Assembly: GCA_937967805.1 (NCBI GenBank) | Contig: CALBTC010000316.1 | Location: 1-32,336 of the forward strand | Direction of reading: 5' to 3' | Origin: an uncultured Anaerolineaceae bacterium | GTDB lineage: Bacteria; Chloroflexota; Anaerolineae; Promineifilales; Promineifilaceae | DNA: 32,336 nucleotides | In this document: piece by piece, positions 7,687 through 16,442 of the stretch | Layout: each line of letters begins with the position of its first letter | Numbering within the stretch: position 1 is the stretch's first letter | Notes under the pieces: generated by a model | Databases searched by the model: none | The model's input: only the letters and a program-made list of their open reading frames with translations | Told to the model about the DNA's origin: nothing | Translations under genes and position numbers: made by a program

Positions 7687-10581
7687 ATGTCTCTGGACAA
7701 AATCATCGTGCGCGGTGCGCGTGCCCATAATTTGAAGAATATTGATGTCGAAATTCCCCGCGACAAGCTGGTGGTCATCACCGGGCTGTCCGGCTCCGGT
7801 AAATCATCGCTGGCGTTTGACACCATCTTTGCCGAAGGGCAGCGACGTTATGTCGAGTCTCTGTCGGCCTATGCCCGCCAATTTTTGGGGCAGATGGAAA
7901 AGCCGGATGTGGACCAGATTGAAGGACTCAGCCCGGCCGTTTCCATCGACCAGAAAGGGGTAAGCCACAATCCGCGCTCGACGGTGGGCACCGTGACTGA
8001 GATTTACGATTATCTGCGTCTGTTGTTTGCCCGCGTGGGCGTGCCCCACTGCCCGGAATGCGGCCGTCCGGTACGGCCGCAATCAGCCGAGCAAATTGTG
8101 GACTCAGTCCTGCACATGCCGCAAAACAGCCGCATCCAAATTCTGGCCCCGCTGATCCGCGACCGCAAAGGGCATCATCAAGCCATCTTCGACGACGTGC
8201 GTAAAGCCGGCTTTGTTCGGGTGCGGGTCAACGGCGAAGTGCGCTCGGTGGACGACGACATTGAGCTGGACCGCTACAAAAACCACACCATTGAGGCCGT
8301 GGTAGACCGGCTGGTGGTACGGCACGATCCGCACGACGACAGTGAAGACGCCCAGGCGGCCAAATCCCGCCTGACCGACTCCCTGGAAACGGCGCTGCGG
8401 CTGGGCAGCGGCCTGGTCATTATCAACGATGTGACCGATCCCGAAAATCCGGTGGACAATCTGTATACCGAACCACATTCCTGCCCGTCCCACCGCCCCG
8501 GCACCCCCGAACGCCAGCCGCGCACCTGCCGCGCCAACAGCCCGCACGGTGCCTGCCCTGCCTGCCAGGGGCTGGGCACCACCAAAATGATCGATCCCGA
8601 TCTCGTTGTGCCCAATAAATCGCTGACGCTTGAAGATGGGGCAATTGCCGGCTGGCCCACGGAAGACAAGGCAGGGTATTACTGGCAGTTGTTGAAGGCA
8701 ACGGCCGTTCATTTCGAAATCCCCGTTGATCTGCCCGTGCGCGAACTGACCGAAGCGCAAATGCACATTCTGCTGCACGGCAGCGGCAGCGAGCAGGTCA
8801 CGGTCGTTTACAAGAACCGGGACGGCAACAAGCGGCAGTACAAAACCAACTATGAAGGCGTCGTGCCCAACCTGTGGCGGCGTTACAATGAATCCACTTC
8901 CGACTACGTGCGCGACAAGCTGGAAGAATACATGGTCAACCAGCCGTGTCCCGAATGCGGCGGCTCCCGTTTGCAGCCCGTGGCTCGTGCGGTGGATATC
9001 GACGGCACAACCATCACCGAGGTGGTGAAGATGCCCGTGCTCAACATCGTGCCCTGGGTGGAAGAGCTGCGCGACGAGAAAAACAGCCCGCTCACCGAGC
9101 GCCAGGCAATGATCGCCAAGCCGATCCTTAAGGAGATTGGCGACCGGGTCACCTTTATGGTGAACGTGGGGCTGGATTACCTGACGCTGGACCGCACCGC
9201 CGGCACCTTGAGCGGCGGCGAAGCCCAGCGCATCCGCCTGGCGACGCAGATTGGCAGCCAGCTCATGGGCGTGCTGTACGTGCTTGACGAGCCGAGCATT
9301 GGCCTGCACCAGCGAGACAACGCCCGGCTGATTCACACGCTGAAAGGGATGCGCGACCTGGGCAACACCGTCCTGGTGGTGGAACATGACGAAGACACAA
9401 TGCGCGCCGCCGACTGGGTGATCGACCTGGGGCCAGGGGCCGGCTCACGCGGCGGCGAAGTGGTCGCTGAGGGATCGCCAGACTTTATCGCTGCACACGA
9501 AAAATCATTGACGGGTGCGTACCTGAGCGGGCGGCAGGGCATTCCGATTCCCCAGAAGCGGCGAAAAGGCACCGGCGAAACGCTCATGATTCGTGGCGCA
9601 CGAGAGAACAATTTAAAGGCGCTGGACATCTGTATTCCGCTGGGCAAGTTTGTCTGCGTGACGGGCGTCAGCGGCAGCGGCAAAAGCTCATTTCTCATCG
9701 AGATTTTGAGCAAGAAGCTGAGCCAACATTTTTACAAATCGAAGACGGTGCCGGGCAAGCATGATGACATTGAGGGGCTGGACCATCTGGACAAGGTGAT
9801 TGAGATTGACCAGAGCCCAATCGGCCGTACGCCGCGCTCCAATCCGGCCACATACACCAACCTGTTTAACCCGATCCGCGACCTGTTTGCCAGCCTGCCG
9901 GAGAGCAAGGTGCGCGGCTACAAGCCGGGCCGCTTTAGCTTTAACGTGAAGGGCGGGCGCTGCGAGGCGTGCGGCGGCCAGGGGCAAAACAAGATCGAGA
10001 TGCAGTTTTTGCCGGACATTTACGTGCCGTGCGACGTCTGCCACGGGGCGCGCTACAACCGGGAAACGCTGCAAGTGCGCTACAAAGAGCTCAACATCGC
10101 CGACGTGCTGGATTTAAGCGTGGATGACGCCCTGGAATTTTTTGCCAACGTGCCCACGATCAAGCGCAAGCTGAAAACGCTGCAAGATGTGGGGTTGGGC
10201 TACATCAAGCTGGGCCAGCCGGCCCCGACGCTGAGCGGCGGCGAGGCGCAGCGCATCAAGCTGAGCCGGGAATTGAGCAAGATTGCCACCGGCCGCACCA
10301 TGTACATTTTGGACGAGCCGTCGGTGGGGCTGCATTCACACGACGTGGCCAAGCTGATTGTGGCGTTGAACAAGTTGGTGGACAAGGGCAACACGGTCAT
10401 CATCATCGAGCACAATCTGGACATTATCAAGGTGGCCGATTATTTGATCGATATGGGGCCAGAGGGTGGCCATCGCGGCGGCGAGATCGTGGCCGCCGGC
10501 TCGCCGGAAGAGGTGGCCCAGGTGGAATCATCGTACACGGGGCAGTGGTTGAAGCAATATTTGAACGGCCGTTCCGCCTGA
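7687..10581 (+). CDS. uvrA: Excinuclease ABC subunit A
   Basis: The 964-residue damage-recognition ATPase of nucleotide excision repair; it loads UvrB onto damaged DNA. Two ABC modules are complete: Walker A at 33-40 (GLSGSGKS) and 660-667 (GVSGSGKS), signatures at 508-512 and 849-852 (LSGGEAQRI). The UvrB-binding region (about 120-250, [11 protein letters not shown]) is present, so this is UvrA1, not the shorter UvrA2. The C-terminal zinc module CEAC (759-762) / CDVC (782-785) is intact. The first zinc module is odd: the expected CxxC is C266-P-S-H269, the usual FSFNSP core reads TCRANSP with an extra Cys281, and the second half CPAC (290-293) is normal. Zinc could still be held by C/H/C/C. 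The start ATG has no clear ribosome binding site. Confidence 0.97.
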   Translation: MSLDKIIVRGARAHNLKNIDVEIPRDKLVVITGLSGSGKSSLAFDTIFAEGQRRYVESLSAYARQFLGQMEKPDVDQIEGLSPAVSIDQKGVSHNPRSTVGTVTEIYDYLRLLFARVGVPHCPECGRPVRPQSAEQIVDSVLHMPQNSRIQILAPLIRDRKGHHQAIFDDVRKAGFVRVRVNGEVRSVDDDIELDRYKNHTIEAVVDRLVVRHDPHDDSEDAQAAKSRLTDSLETALRLGSGLVIINDVTDPENPVDNLYTEPHSCPSHRPGTPERQPRTCRANSPHGACPACQGLGTTKMIDPDLVVPNKSLTLEDGAIAGWPTEDKAGYYWQLLKATAVHFEIPVDLPVRELTEAQMHILLHGSGSEQVTVVYKNRDGNKRQYKTNYEGVVPNLWRRYNESTSDYVRDKLEEYMVNQPCPECGGSRLQPVARAVDIDGTTITEVVKMPVLNIVPWVEELRDEKNSPLTERQAMIAKPILKEIGDRVTFMVNVGLDYLTLDRTAGTLSGGEAQRIRLATQIGSQLMGVLYVLDEPSIGLHQRDNARLIHTLKGMRDLGNTVLVVEHDEDTMRAADWVIDLGPGAGSRGGEVVAEGSPDFIAAHEKSLTGAYLSGRQGIPIPQKRRKGTGETLMIRGARENNLKALDICIPLGKFVCVTGVSGSGKSSFLIEILSKKLSQHFYKSKTVPGKHDDIEGLDHLDKVIEIDQSPIGRTPRSNPATYTNLFNPIRDLFASLPESKVRGYKPGRFSFNVKGGRCEACGGQGQNKIEMQFLPDIYVPCDVCHGARYNRETLQVRYKELNIADVLDLSVDDALEFFANVPTIKRKLKTLQDVGLGYIKLGQPAPTLSGGEAQRIKLSRELSKIATGRTMYILDEPSVGLHSHDVAKLIVALNKLVDKGNTVIIIEHNLDIIKVADYLIDMGPEGGHRGGEIVAAGSPEEVAQVESSYTGQWLKQYLNGRSA

Positions 10582-10758
10582 TTTTTTTGTCACAAAGGAG
10601 CCAGAGAATCAAGAGGCTGGCTCATCGGGGCCGGCCTTTGGGGAGCAATTTAATGACCTGGCCAACTGCAACAGCTAGTCTGCATACGTCACCATCGTGG
10701 TGGATTGGGAAACGGCCGTTTCTATTGAGTCACCTATTACTTTTTGCTTTTTACTCAC

Positions 10759-13260
10759 TTACCCACCTGGTGTGTTGGTCGGTGAGGGCGAGCCGCGTAG
10801 GACGCTGAGCGGGCAAACGGCCGCCGGCGCCATGCGATAGCCGGATGATTGGGCCCACTGCCGGGCTTTCACTTCATCCGGGTAAAACGGGGGCACCGGC
10901 AGGTAGAGCCGCACGGTGGCCCCTTCCGGCGGGCTGGTGCTGTTGATGACACATTCGGTGGGGCGGGGGATTTTGCTGCCGTTGCTCAGCTCTGGCTGGG
11001 CATCCAAAATGCGCTGGCCTTCGTCGGCGGGCAGGGGCATGGTGGATAGTGTCCAGGCGCCCAAATTTTCGCCCATGTTGGTATTGTAGCTGATGCGCGC
11101 ATTGCCGTGAACCGGCGCGCCGACGATGAACCAGTCGTTGCGCGAGGCGGTGCAGCGGCTGCCGCCGGTGCCTGAGGGCAGGCAAACCGGGCGCAGCTCA
11201 ATGCCCTGGGGCTGCACAAAACCGCTGGCCGGAGGACGGCCGTTCACCGACAAACTTTGCATCAACTTCGGATCGTTATAAATGGTTTGCATGATGTTGT
11301 TCCACAGCGGAGCGGCCCCGCGCAAGCCGGAAGAGTCTACCATGGGACGGCCGTCTGAATTCCCCATCCAGATACCAACCACCACGCCCGGTGTGTAGCC
11401 TATCGTCCAGTTGTCGCGGAAATCGTTGGTGGTGCCGGTTTTGACGGCGGCGGGGAAGGGCAGCTCCAGCGGATTATTGTAACCCATCGCCGACACCCGC
11501 GCCTGGTCATCATCCAAAATGTCGGTGATGATGTAGGCGATGCGGGCGTCGAGGGCGTTGACGGCCGGCAGTTGGTTTTGCTGCGCGTCAAAAATGACGT
11601 TGCCCCGGCTGTCGGTGATTTTGAGCACGGAGGTGAGGCGTGGCTTTTGCCCCTGGTTGGCCAGCGTGGCAAAGGCGTGGGTCATCTCCAGCAGCGGCAC
11701 CTCGCCGCCGCCCAGCGTCAGCGCCAGGCCGTAAAAGCCGGGCGGCTCGCGCAGCGACTCGATGCCCATGCTGCGGGCGGTGGCCACAAAGTTGGGCACG
11801 CCCACGTCGCGCAAAAGCTGCACGGGCGGAATGTTGTAGCTGTTGGCCAGCGCATCGCGGAACAGCACCGGCCCGCGGTAGTAGCCGTCGTAGTTGGTGG
11901 GCGTCATCTTTTCGCCGTCGCCTAAATCGAGCTCGATGGGCACGTCCCACAGCACGTCGGCGGTGGACCAGCCGCGCTGCAGGGCGGCAGCGTAGGTGAT
12001 GGGCTTGATGCTGCTGCCCGGCTGGCGCGGACTGAGGGCTACGTTTACCTGGCCGTCAATCGACTCGTCGAAATAATCCAGGCTGCCCACCATGGCTAAA
12101 ATTTCGCCGCTGTTGGGCTTGAGGATGACAACCGAGGCGTTGCTGACGTTGTGGGCGGCAGCGCGGGCGGCCACCTGTTCCCGTGCGGCCGTTTCCGCCA
12201 TATTCTGCATATCCAAATCCAGACTGGTGGTAATTTGCCAGCCGCCCAGGGCCATCGCATCGGGACCGTACAGGCGTTCCAGCTCGTTTTGCACGTACAG
12301 GACAAAGTGCGGCGCTTCCAGCGTGACGTTTTCGGCCGCTTCATTGGCGGTGATGCGCGGCGCAATGTGCACCGACACCCCTTTGGCAATGGTGGCATCC
12401 AGCGAACTGACCATGCCTTCATCCACCATCAAATCCAGAATAAATTCCTGGCGCGCTTTGGCCGCCTCAAAGTTGGTGTACGGATCCCAATCGAGCGGCG
12501 ATTGGGGCAGGCCGGCCAGAAAAGCGGCTTCGGCCAGGGTCAATTCTTGGGCCGGTTTGCCAAAGTAGGTTTGAGCCGCCGCTTCGATGCCATAGGCCAG
12601 GTTGCCGTAATAAATTTCGTTGAGATACATCTGGATGATGGCTTCTTTGCTGCGCTGCTGGGTCATGATGAAAGCCAGGAAAATTTCGCGCAGCTTGCGT
12701 TCATAGCTGACGCTGACGCGCTCTTCATAGCTGAAGGCGATGTGGCGTACAAGCTGCTGGGTGATGGTGCTGGCCCCCACGGGACGGCCGTCTTGATTGC
12801 GGTAATTGTTTAATACGGCCGCACCGATGGCCGCCGGGTCCACGCCATAATTGTCCCAAAACGTATCGTCTTCCACGGCGATGGTGGCATCAATTACGGA
12901 TTGAGGAATTTCGGAATAAGCCAGCCAGAGCCGCTTGTCGGTGGGAGTGAGCTCAAACAGCAGTTCGCCGTTGCGATCAAAAAAGCGGGGGGTGCCGCCG
13001 ACCCCGGTGCCCCGGTAAGCCACCACCTGGTCAATGGAGTCGGACAGTTCATTGCTCAGGTAGATGTAGGTACCGACAAAGGCCAGGATGCCCAAAAACA
13101 GGCCAATCAAGCCAAGCTGCACCAGCAGGATAAGAGCATTGGCCAGGCAGCCGCGCTTGCTTTTGTCGTTATTGTTTTTGTTGCCAGACTGTTTGGGGGA
13201 ACGACCCTGGTATTTTTCCAGATATTCTAAGCGGTAGCCACCGTCATTCGTCATAATCAT
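10759..13260 (-). CDS. Class A penicillin-binding protein (PBP1A type)
   Basis: An 833-residue bifunctional peptidoglycan polymerase and crosslinker. A basic cytoplasmic tail (about 1-40) precedes a single membrane helix (about 41-68). The GT51 glycosyltransferase domain shows EDDTFWDNYGVD with the catalytic first Glu, GASTITQQLVR, RKLREIFLA and NEIYYGNLAYGIEAAAQTYFG. The transpeptidase domain has S416-S-I-K419, SYN and K607-TGT. After the catalytic domain, a 140-residue extracytoplasmic tail rich in Pro, Ser and four cysteines runs to the end; its role is unknown. The ATGs at 13260 and 13254 have no ribosome binding site, and a TATAAT box sits only 13-18 bases upstream, so a leaderless or near-leaderless mRNA is possible. 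It stands alone on the minus strand. Confidence 0.95.
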   Translation of the reverse strand: MIMTNDGGYRLEYLEKYQGRSPKQSGNKNNNDKSKRGCLANALILLVQLGLIGLFLGILAFVGTYIYLSNELSDSIDQVVAYRGTGVGGTPRFFDRNGELLFELTPTDKRLWLAYSEIPQSVIDATIAVEDDTFWDNYGVDPAAIGAAVLNNYRNQDGRPVGASTITQQLVRHIAFSYEERVSVSYERKLREIFLAFIMTQQRSKEAIIQMYLNEIYYGNLAYGIEAAAQTYFGKPAQELTLAEAAFLAGLPQSPLDWDPYTNFEAAKARQEFILDLMVDEGMVSSLDATIAKGVSVHIAPRITANEAAENVTLEAPHFVLYVQNELERLYGPDAMALGGWQITTSLDLDMQNMAETAAREQVAARAAAHNVSNASVVILKPNSGEILAMVGSLDYFDESIDGQVNVALSPRQPGSSIKPITYAAALQRGWSTADVLWDVPIELDLGDGEKMTPTNYDGYYRGPVLFRDALANSYNIPPVQLLRDVGVPNFVATARSMGIESLREPPGFYGLALTLGGGEVPLLEMTHAFATLANQGQKPRLTSVLKITDSRGNVIFDAQQNQLPAVNALDARIAYIITDILDDDQARVSAMGYNNPLELPFPAAVKTGTTNDFRDNWTIGYTPGVVVGIWMGNSDGRPMVDSSGLRGAAPLWNNIMQTIYNDPKLMQSLSVNGRPPASGFVQPQGIELRPVCLPSGTGGSRCTASRNDWFIVGAPVHGNARISYNTNMGENLGAWTLSTMPLPADEGQRILDAQPELSNGSKIPRPTECVINSTSPPEGATVRLYLPVPPFYPDEVKARQWAQSSGYRMAPAAVCPLSVLRGSPSPTNTPGG

Positions 13261-13272
13261 ATAGTAAACATA

Positions 13273-13278
13273 ATTATA
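13273..13278 (-). promoter_or_regulatory. Possible -10 box for the penicillin-binding protein gene
   Basis: On the minus strand 13278-13273 reads TATAAT. Transcription would begin about 13265-13268, only a few bases before the ATG at 13260. No good -35 hexamer stands 17 bases upstream, so this is tentative. The sequence is nearly palindromic and also reads TATAAT on the plus strand (13275-13280). Confidence 0.3.
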
Positions 13279-13394
13279 ATTTGGTCAAGTTAGAAGAAGC
13301 CTGCAAAAGTCTTATATATTGCTTAAAGAAATTATCTGGGCAATAGACGTTCATTCAAAGAGGACTTACAAAGATTCCTTGCCCTACCTCTGCG

Positions 13395-13520
13395 CCTGAG
13401 TCGGTCTGTCCCAGCGCCGGGTTCGGAATGACATGAAGACCTCCTTTTGTCATTCCGAAGGGCGATGCGGGAACAAGCCTTCCAAAAGGAAGGTGCCAGC
13501 CCTGAGGAATCTTTAGACTC
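13395..13520. repeat. GTCATTCCGAA-type intergenic hairpin repeat
   Basis: TTCGGAATGACA (13422-13433) and TGTCATTCCGAA (13448-13459) form a perfect 12-bp inverted repeat with a 14-base loop. A second hairpin, CCTTCC-AAAA-GGAAGG, follows at 13478-13493, then CTGAGGAATCTTTAGACTC. Words of the form 'GTCATTCCGA...GAGGAATCT' are familiar as dispersed intergenic repeats in many environmental bacteria; that link is from memory. The whole divergent interval 13261-13623 holds no gene; besides this element it contains the promoters for both neighbours. Confidence 0.6.
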
Positions 13521-13623
13521 ATTGGCAACAAGAGTCAGGAAATCAGCCTGACTCTGGTATTGATTTGGAAAAAGACTTTTGTAGAGTGGCCAAGCACGTT
13601 AAAATCTGTACCTGGAGGAATGT

Positions 13624-14427
13624 ATGTGGGAAAACTTTGTCACTATTTGGACGGCCGATACCTGGTGGAGCGATCTGCTGCACATTGTGGTTTACTTTTT
13701 GCTAGCGTATCTGGTACACCGGCTGTCTGGCCGAATTGCGCGGCGGATTCTGCGTATTGGCAGCCTGGCCAGCAAGCGGCGGCAGATGCGCCAGGAGCGG
13801 CAGAATACGTTGACCAGCCTGGTAGCCAGTGCTGTTACGTTTTTGTCTGGAGTCACGGCCGTTTTCCTCAGTCTCAGTTTATTTATCAGCAGCGCGGACC
13901 TGATTTGGATGGTGGGCTTGTTTGCCGCCGCGTTTGGTTTGGGGGCACGGCCGTTGGTCAGCGATTATCTTACCGGTATCGGATTTTTATTTGAAGACAC
14001 GTTTGACGTGGGTGAGAAGGTAGACATTATGGGCAATGAAGGGGTGGTGGAGGCGGTCAACTTGCGCACGACCACGCTGCGCGCCCCCAGCGGTGAACAG
14101 TTCGTTGTGCCCAACGGCGAGATTCGTATCTTGCGCAACTTTAGCCGGGGCCGTTTTTCATCGGCTACTATCTCGCTTAAGCTTAATGCCGAGGATTTAA
14201 GCCGGACGCTGCCTATTTTGGAGGAACTGAGTCAGGAAGCGCCATTGCTGTTACCCAACTTGCTGGAGCCGTGGCAGATCATCAGTGAAACCGGCTCGAT
14301 TGGCCAGCAAACGGAGTTGACGCTGGTGGCCAAAGCCAAATACGCCATGGGCGCCGAGATGCGCCCCAAGCTGCTGGCCCTGGTGCATGAGCGGCTCAAT
14401 GAGGCGGGCATTCAACTGGCAGATTGA
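13624..14427 (+). CDS. Short MscS-type mechanosensitive channel
   Basis: A 267-residue membrane protein of the MscS family, unrelated in detail to the channel at 4476-5588. Helices lie near residues 16-35, 62-85 and 88-110; the last is the Gly/Ala-rich pore helix (MVGLFAAAFGLGARPLVSDYLTG). The beta domain follows with GFLFEDTFDVGEKVDIMGNEG, VNLRTTTLRAPSGEQFVVPNGEI and a short alpha/beta end. The start ATG 13624 is preceded by GGAGG at 13614-13618. Fourteen residues with many Arg/Lys/Gln (about 50-63) form the cytoplasmic linker between helices one and two. It is followed 24 bases later by a membrane-anchored partner gene, so the two probably form an operon. Confidence 0.88.
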   Translation: MWENFVTIWTADTWWSDLLHIVVYFLLAYLVHRLSGRIARRILRIGSLASKRRQMRQERQNTLTSLVASAVTFLSGVTAVFLSLSLFISSADLIWMVGLFAAAFGLGARPLVSDYLTGIGFLFEDTFDVGEKVDIMGNEGVVEAVNLRTTTLRAPSGEQFVVPNGEIRILRNFSRGRFSSATISLKLNAEDLSRTLPILEELSQEAPLLLPNLLEPWQIISETGSIGQQTELTLVAKAKYAMGAEMRPKLLALVHERLNEAGIQLAD

Positions 14428-14451
14428 GCGTAACGTAATAGGAAAAGATTG

Positions 14452-14937
14452 ATGGATAGAAAACGGGTCGTTAGATTAGTTGGGCTTATTGTTGTGGTTT
14501 GTTTGGTGGGAACGGCCGTTACCCTCATCATTAGCCGCCTCATTTTTGGCACGGTGACGAATGAGCCCATCACGGTGGAAATGGAGATCGACGCGCCAGA
14601 GCAGGTCGCCCTGAACGAGCCTTTTGTTGTTGCGGTTCAGCTGACCAACGTCTTTACCGGCAGCCAGACGCTGCACAGTATCGATCTGGAAGGTGAGTAT
14701 TTGGAAAACATTCGCCTGGATAGCAGCAATCCAGCGTTTGGCGAGATACGGCCGTTGCCCTTCACCGGGTTTGCCAGCTACAGTTTTGATCAGCAGCTGC
14801 CCCCAAGAAGAACGTCTACAATTGAACTCACATTTGTCCCCGAAAGAGCAGGACAATTCTCTGGACTGGTTGATGTTTGCCTGGACGACGGCACGCTTTG
14901 CCAGGCGCTCCCCCTGGAAGTTGAGGTTTTAGAATAG
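14452..14937 (+). CDS. Membrane-anchored beta-sandwich protein downstream of mscS
   Basis: A 161-residue protein started at ATG 14452 with AGGAAA upstream. A basic N-terminus (MDRKRVVR) and one helix (about 9-32) anchor it in the membrane. The remaining outer part is beta-rich, with alternating hydrophobic strands (EPITVEMEIDAPEQVALNEP, FVVAVQLTNV, TIELTFVPERAG, LPLEVEVLE), typical of an Ig-like or CARDB-like fold. Two cysteines in VCLDDGTLCQ could form a disulphide. No enzyme motif is seen. Its place in an operon with a mechanosensitive channel suggests a periplasmic or cell-surface accessory, which is inference only. Confidence 0.8.
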   Translation: MDRKRVVRLVGLIVVVCLVGTAVTLIISRLIFGTVTNEPITVEMEIDAPEQVALNEPFVVAVQLTNVFTGSQTLHSIDLEGEYLENIRLDSSNPAFGEIRPLPFTGFASYSFDQQLPPRRTSTIELTFVPERAGQFSGLVDVCLDDGTLCQALPLEVEVLE

Positions 14938-15026
14938 AAAAACCGCGGAGACGCGGAGATCGCAGAGTTTTTCATAATTTTTCTCTGCGCGATAATATCG
15001 CCCCTCTGCGCCTCTGCGGTTTGTTC
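14938..15026. repeat. GC-rich inverted repeat between convergent genes (putative bidirectional terminator)
   Basis: AAACCGCGGAGACGCGGAG at the left and CTCTGCGCCTCTGCGGTTT at the right are reverse complements with three mismatches, enclosing an AT-rich loop with CTCTGCG words. It uses the same vocabulary as the repeat at 3261-3340. It fills the space between the convergent ends of the beta-sandwich gene and icd, so it probably folds in both transcripts and may terminate both. Confidence 0.6.
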
Positions 15027-16265
15027 TTACATGTTGTCTACGATGGCCTGGCCAAACTCGGAGCACTTCAGCTTAGTAGCCCCTTCAATCTGGCGGTGCA
15101 GATCGTAGGTGACGGTTTTGTCCTGGATGGTTTTGGTCATCGCCTTCACAATCATTTCACCTGCCTCTGTCCAACCCATGTAATCCAGCATCATGACGCC
15201 GCTGAGGATGAGGCTGCCGGGGTTGACCTGGTCTTTGCCGGCATACTTGGGCGCGGTGCCGTGAGTGGCTTCAAACAGGGCCACGCCGTCGCCAATGTTG
15301 CCGCCGGGCGCCATGCCCAGCCCGCCAACCTGGGCTGCGGCCGCATCGCTCATGTAGTCACCGTTCAGGTTCAGAGTAGCAATGACGTCGTAATCGGTGG
15401 TGCGGGTCAGCAGCTGTTGCAGCATGTTGTCGGCAATCACATCTTTTATGACGATCTCTTTGCCATTGTTGGGATTATTCATGATGTGCCAGGGGCCGCC
15501 TTCCCACGGTTCGGCACCAAACTCCTCACGGGCCAGTTCGTAACCCCAATCGCGGAAGGCGCCTTCGGTGAACTTCATGATGTTGCCTTTGTGGACCAGG
15601 CTGACGGAGGTGCGGTTGTGGTCGATGGCATATTCGATTGCCTGGCGCACCAGCCGCTTGGTGCCAAATTCGCTCACCGGCTTGATGCCGATGGCGGAGG
15701 CGTCGCGCACATTTTTACCTAATTCATCACGCAAAAAGGCGATCAGCTTGTTGGCTTCGGCCGAATCGGCCACAAATTCCACGCCGGAGTAAACGTCTTC
15801 TGTGTTTTCGCGGAAGATGACGATGTCCATGCGCTCGGGGTGGGCCATGGGGCTGGGCGTGCCGGGAATGTAGCGCACGGGGCGGACACAGGCGTACAAA
15901 TCCAGCACCTGGCGCAGCGTCACGTTCAGGCTGCGGAAGCCGCCGCCCACGGGGGTGGTGAGGGGGCCCTTGATGCCCACCAAATATTCACGCATTGCCT
16001 CGAACGTTTCTTCCGGCATGTAGTTACCGTCGTAAATTTCGGCCGCTTTTTCACCGGAATAAATTTCCATCCAGGCAATTTTGCGCTTGCCACCGTAAGC
16101 TTTTTCCACGGCTGAATTCCAAACGTGCAGCGAGGCCGGCGTAATATCCACACCAATGCCGTCGCCTTCTATGTAGGCCACGATGGGATTGTCCGGTACG
16201 TTTAATTTGCCGTTGGCAAAGGTAATCTTTTCGCCATTTGGCACTTTGATATGGTCATAACTCAT
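15027..16265 (-). CDS. icd: NADP-dependent isocitrate dehydrogenase
   Basis: A 412-residue TCA-cycle enzyme that oxidises isocitrate to 2-oxoglutarate and CO2 with NADP+. It is of the E. coli type (416 residues). The isocitrate/phosphorylation loop reads [13 protein letters not shown], with the serine that in E. coli is phosphorylated by Ace[15 protein letters not shown] and the metal-binding aspartates in [13 protein letters not shown] follow. The cofactor site has HGTAPKYAG, with the Lys-Tyr pair, and TYDLHR, with the Tyr and Arg that mark NADP rather than NAD use. The start is well supported by AAGGAGAG just upstream on the minus strand. No other TCA-cycle gene is adjacent. Confidence 0.97.
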   Translation of the reverse strand: MSYDHIKVPNGEKITFANGKLNVPDNPIVAYIEGDGIGVDITPASLHVWNSAVEKAYGGKRKIAWMEIYSGEKAAEIYDGNYMPEETFEAMREYLVGIKGPLTTPVGGGFRSLNVTLRQVLDLYACVRPVRYIPGTPSPMAHPERMDIVIFRENTEDVYSGVEFVADSAEANKLIAFLRDELGKNVRDASAIGIKPVSEFGTKRLVRQAIEYAIDHNRTSVSLVHKGNIMKFTEGAFRDWGYELAREEFGAEPWEGGPWHIMNNPNNGKEIVIKDVIADNMLQQLLTRTTDYDVIATLNLNGDYMSDAAAAQVGGLGMAPGGNIGDGVALFEATHGTAPKYAGKDQVNPGSLILSGVMMLDYMGWTEAGEMIVKAMTKTIQDKTVTYDLHRQIEGATKLKCSEFGQAIVDNM

Positions 16266-16385
16266 GGATTGCTCTCCTTAGAACTATATCACGCAGAGGC
16301 CCAACACCTTGCGGCACCTGCGGAGTTTGTATGGATGTTTTGGCTTTCGGGGGGATTATACGTGATTGAGAGAAATGGGAAAATG

Positions 16386-16433
16386 GGAAACGGCCGTCTA
16401 CCGGGAATTTGGGAGTGGGAGACGGCCGTTTCC
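16386..16433. repeat. 14-bp perfect inverted repeat built on two ACGGCCGT octamers
   Basis: GGAAACGGCCGTCT at 16386-16399 and AGACGGCCGTTTCC at 16420-16433 are exact reverse complements separated by 20 bases. It lies between the end of the zinc-ribbon membrane gene and the start of icd, both on the minus strand, so it may terminate the former or regulate the latter. The pairing extends three bases on each side beyond the octamers, so it is more than two chance octamers. Confidence 0.7.
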
Positions 16434-16442
16434 AAATCAAAA

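Noticed and set aside
8104..9387. 427-codon open frame antisense to uvrA
   Set aside because: It is a shadow of a GC-rich gene. It has no ribosome binding site, and the sense strand encodes an unmistakable full-length UvrA. Other long antisense frames, for example 3456-4169 and 30055-30747, are rejected for the same reason.
10545..10808. 87-codon open frame spanning the end of uvrA and the gap before the penicillin-binding protein gene
   Set aside because: It overlaps the uvrA and pbp ends and lacks a start site. Its hydrophobic run comes from a T-rich gap.
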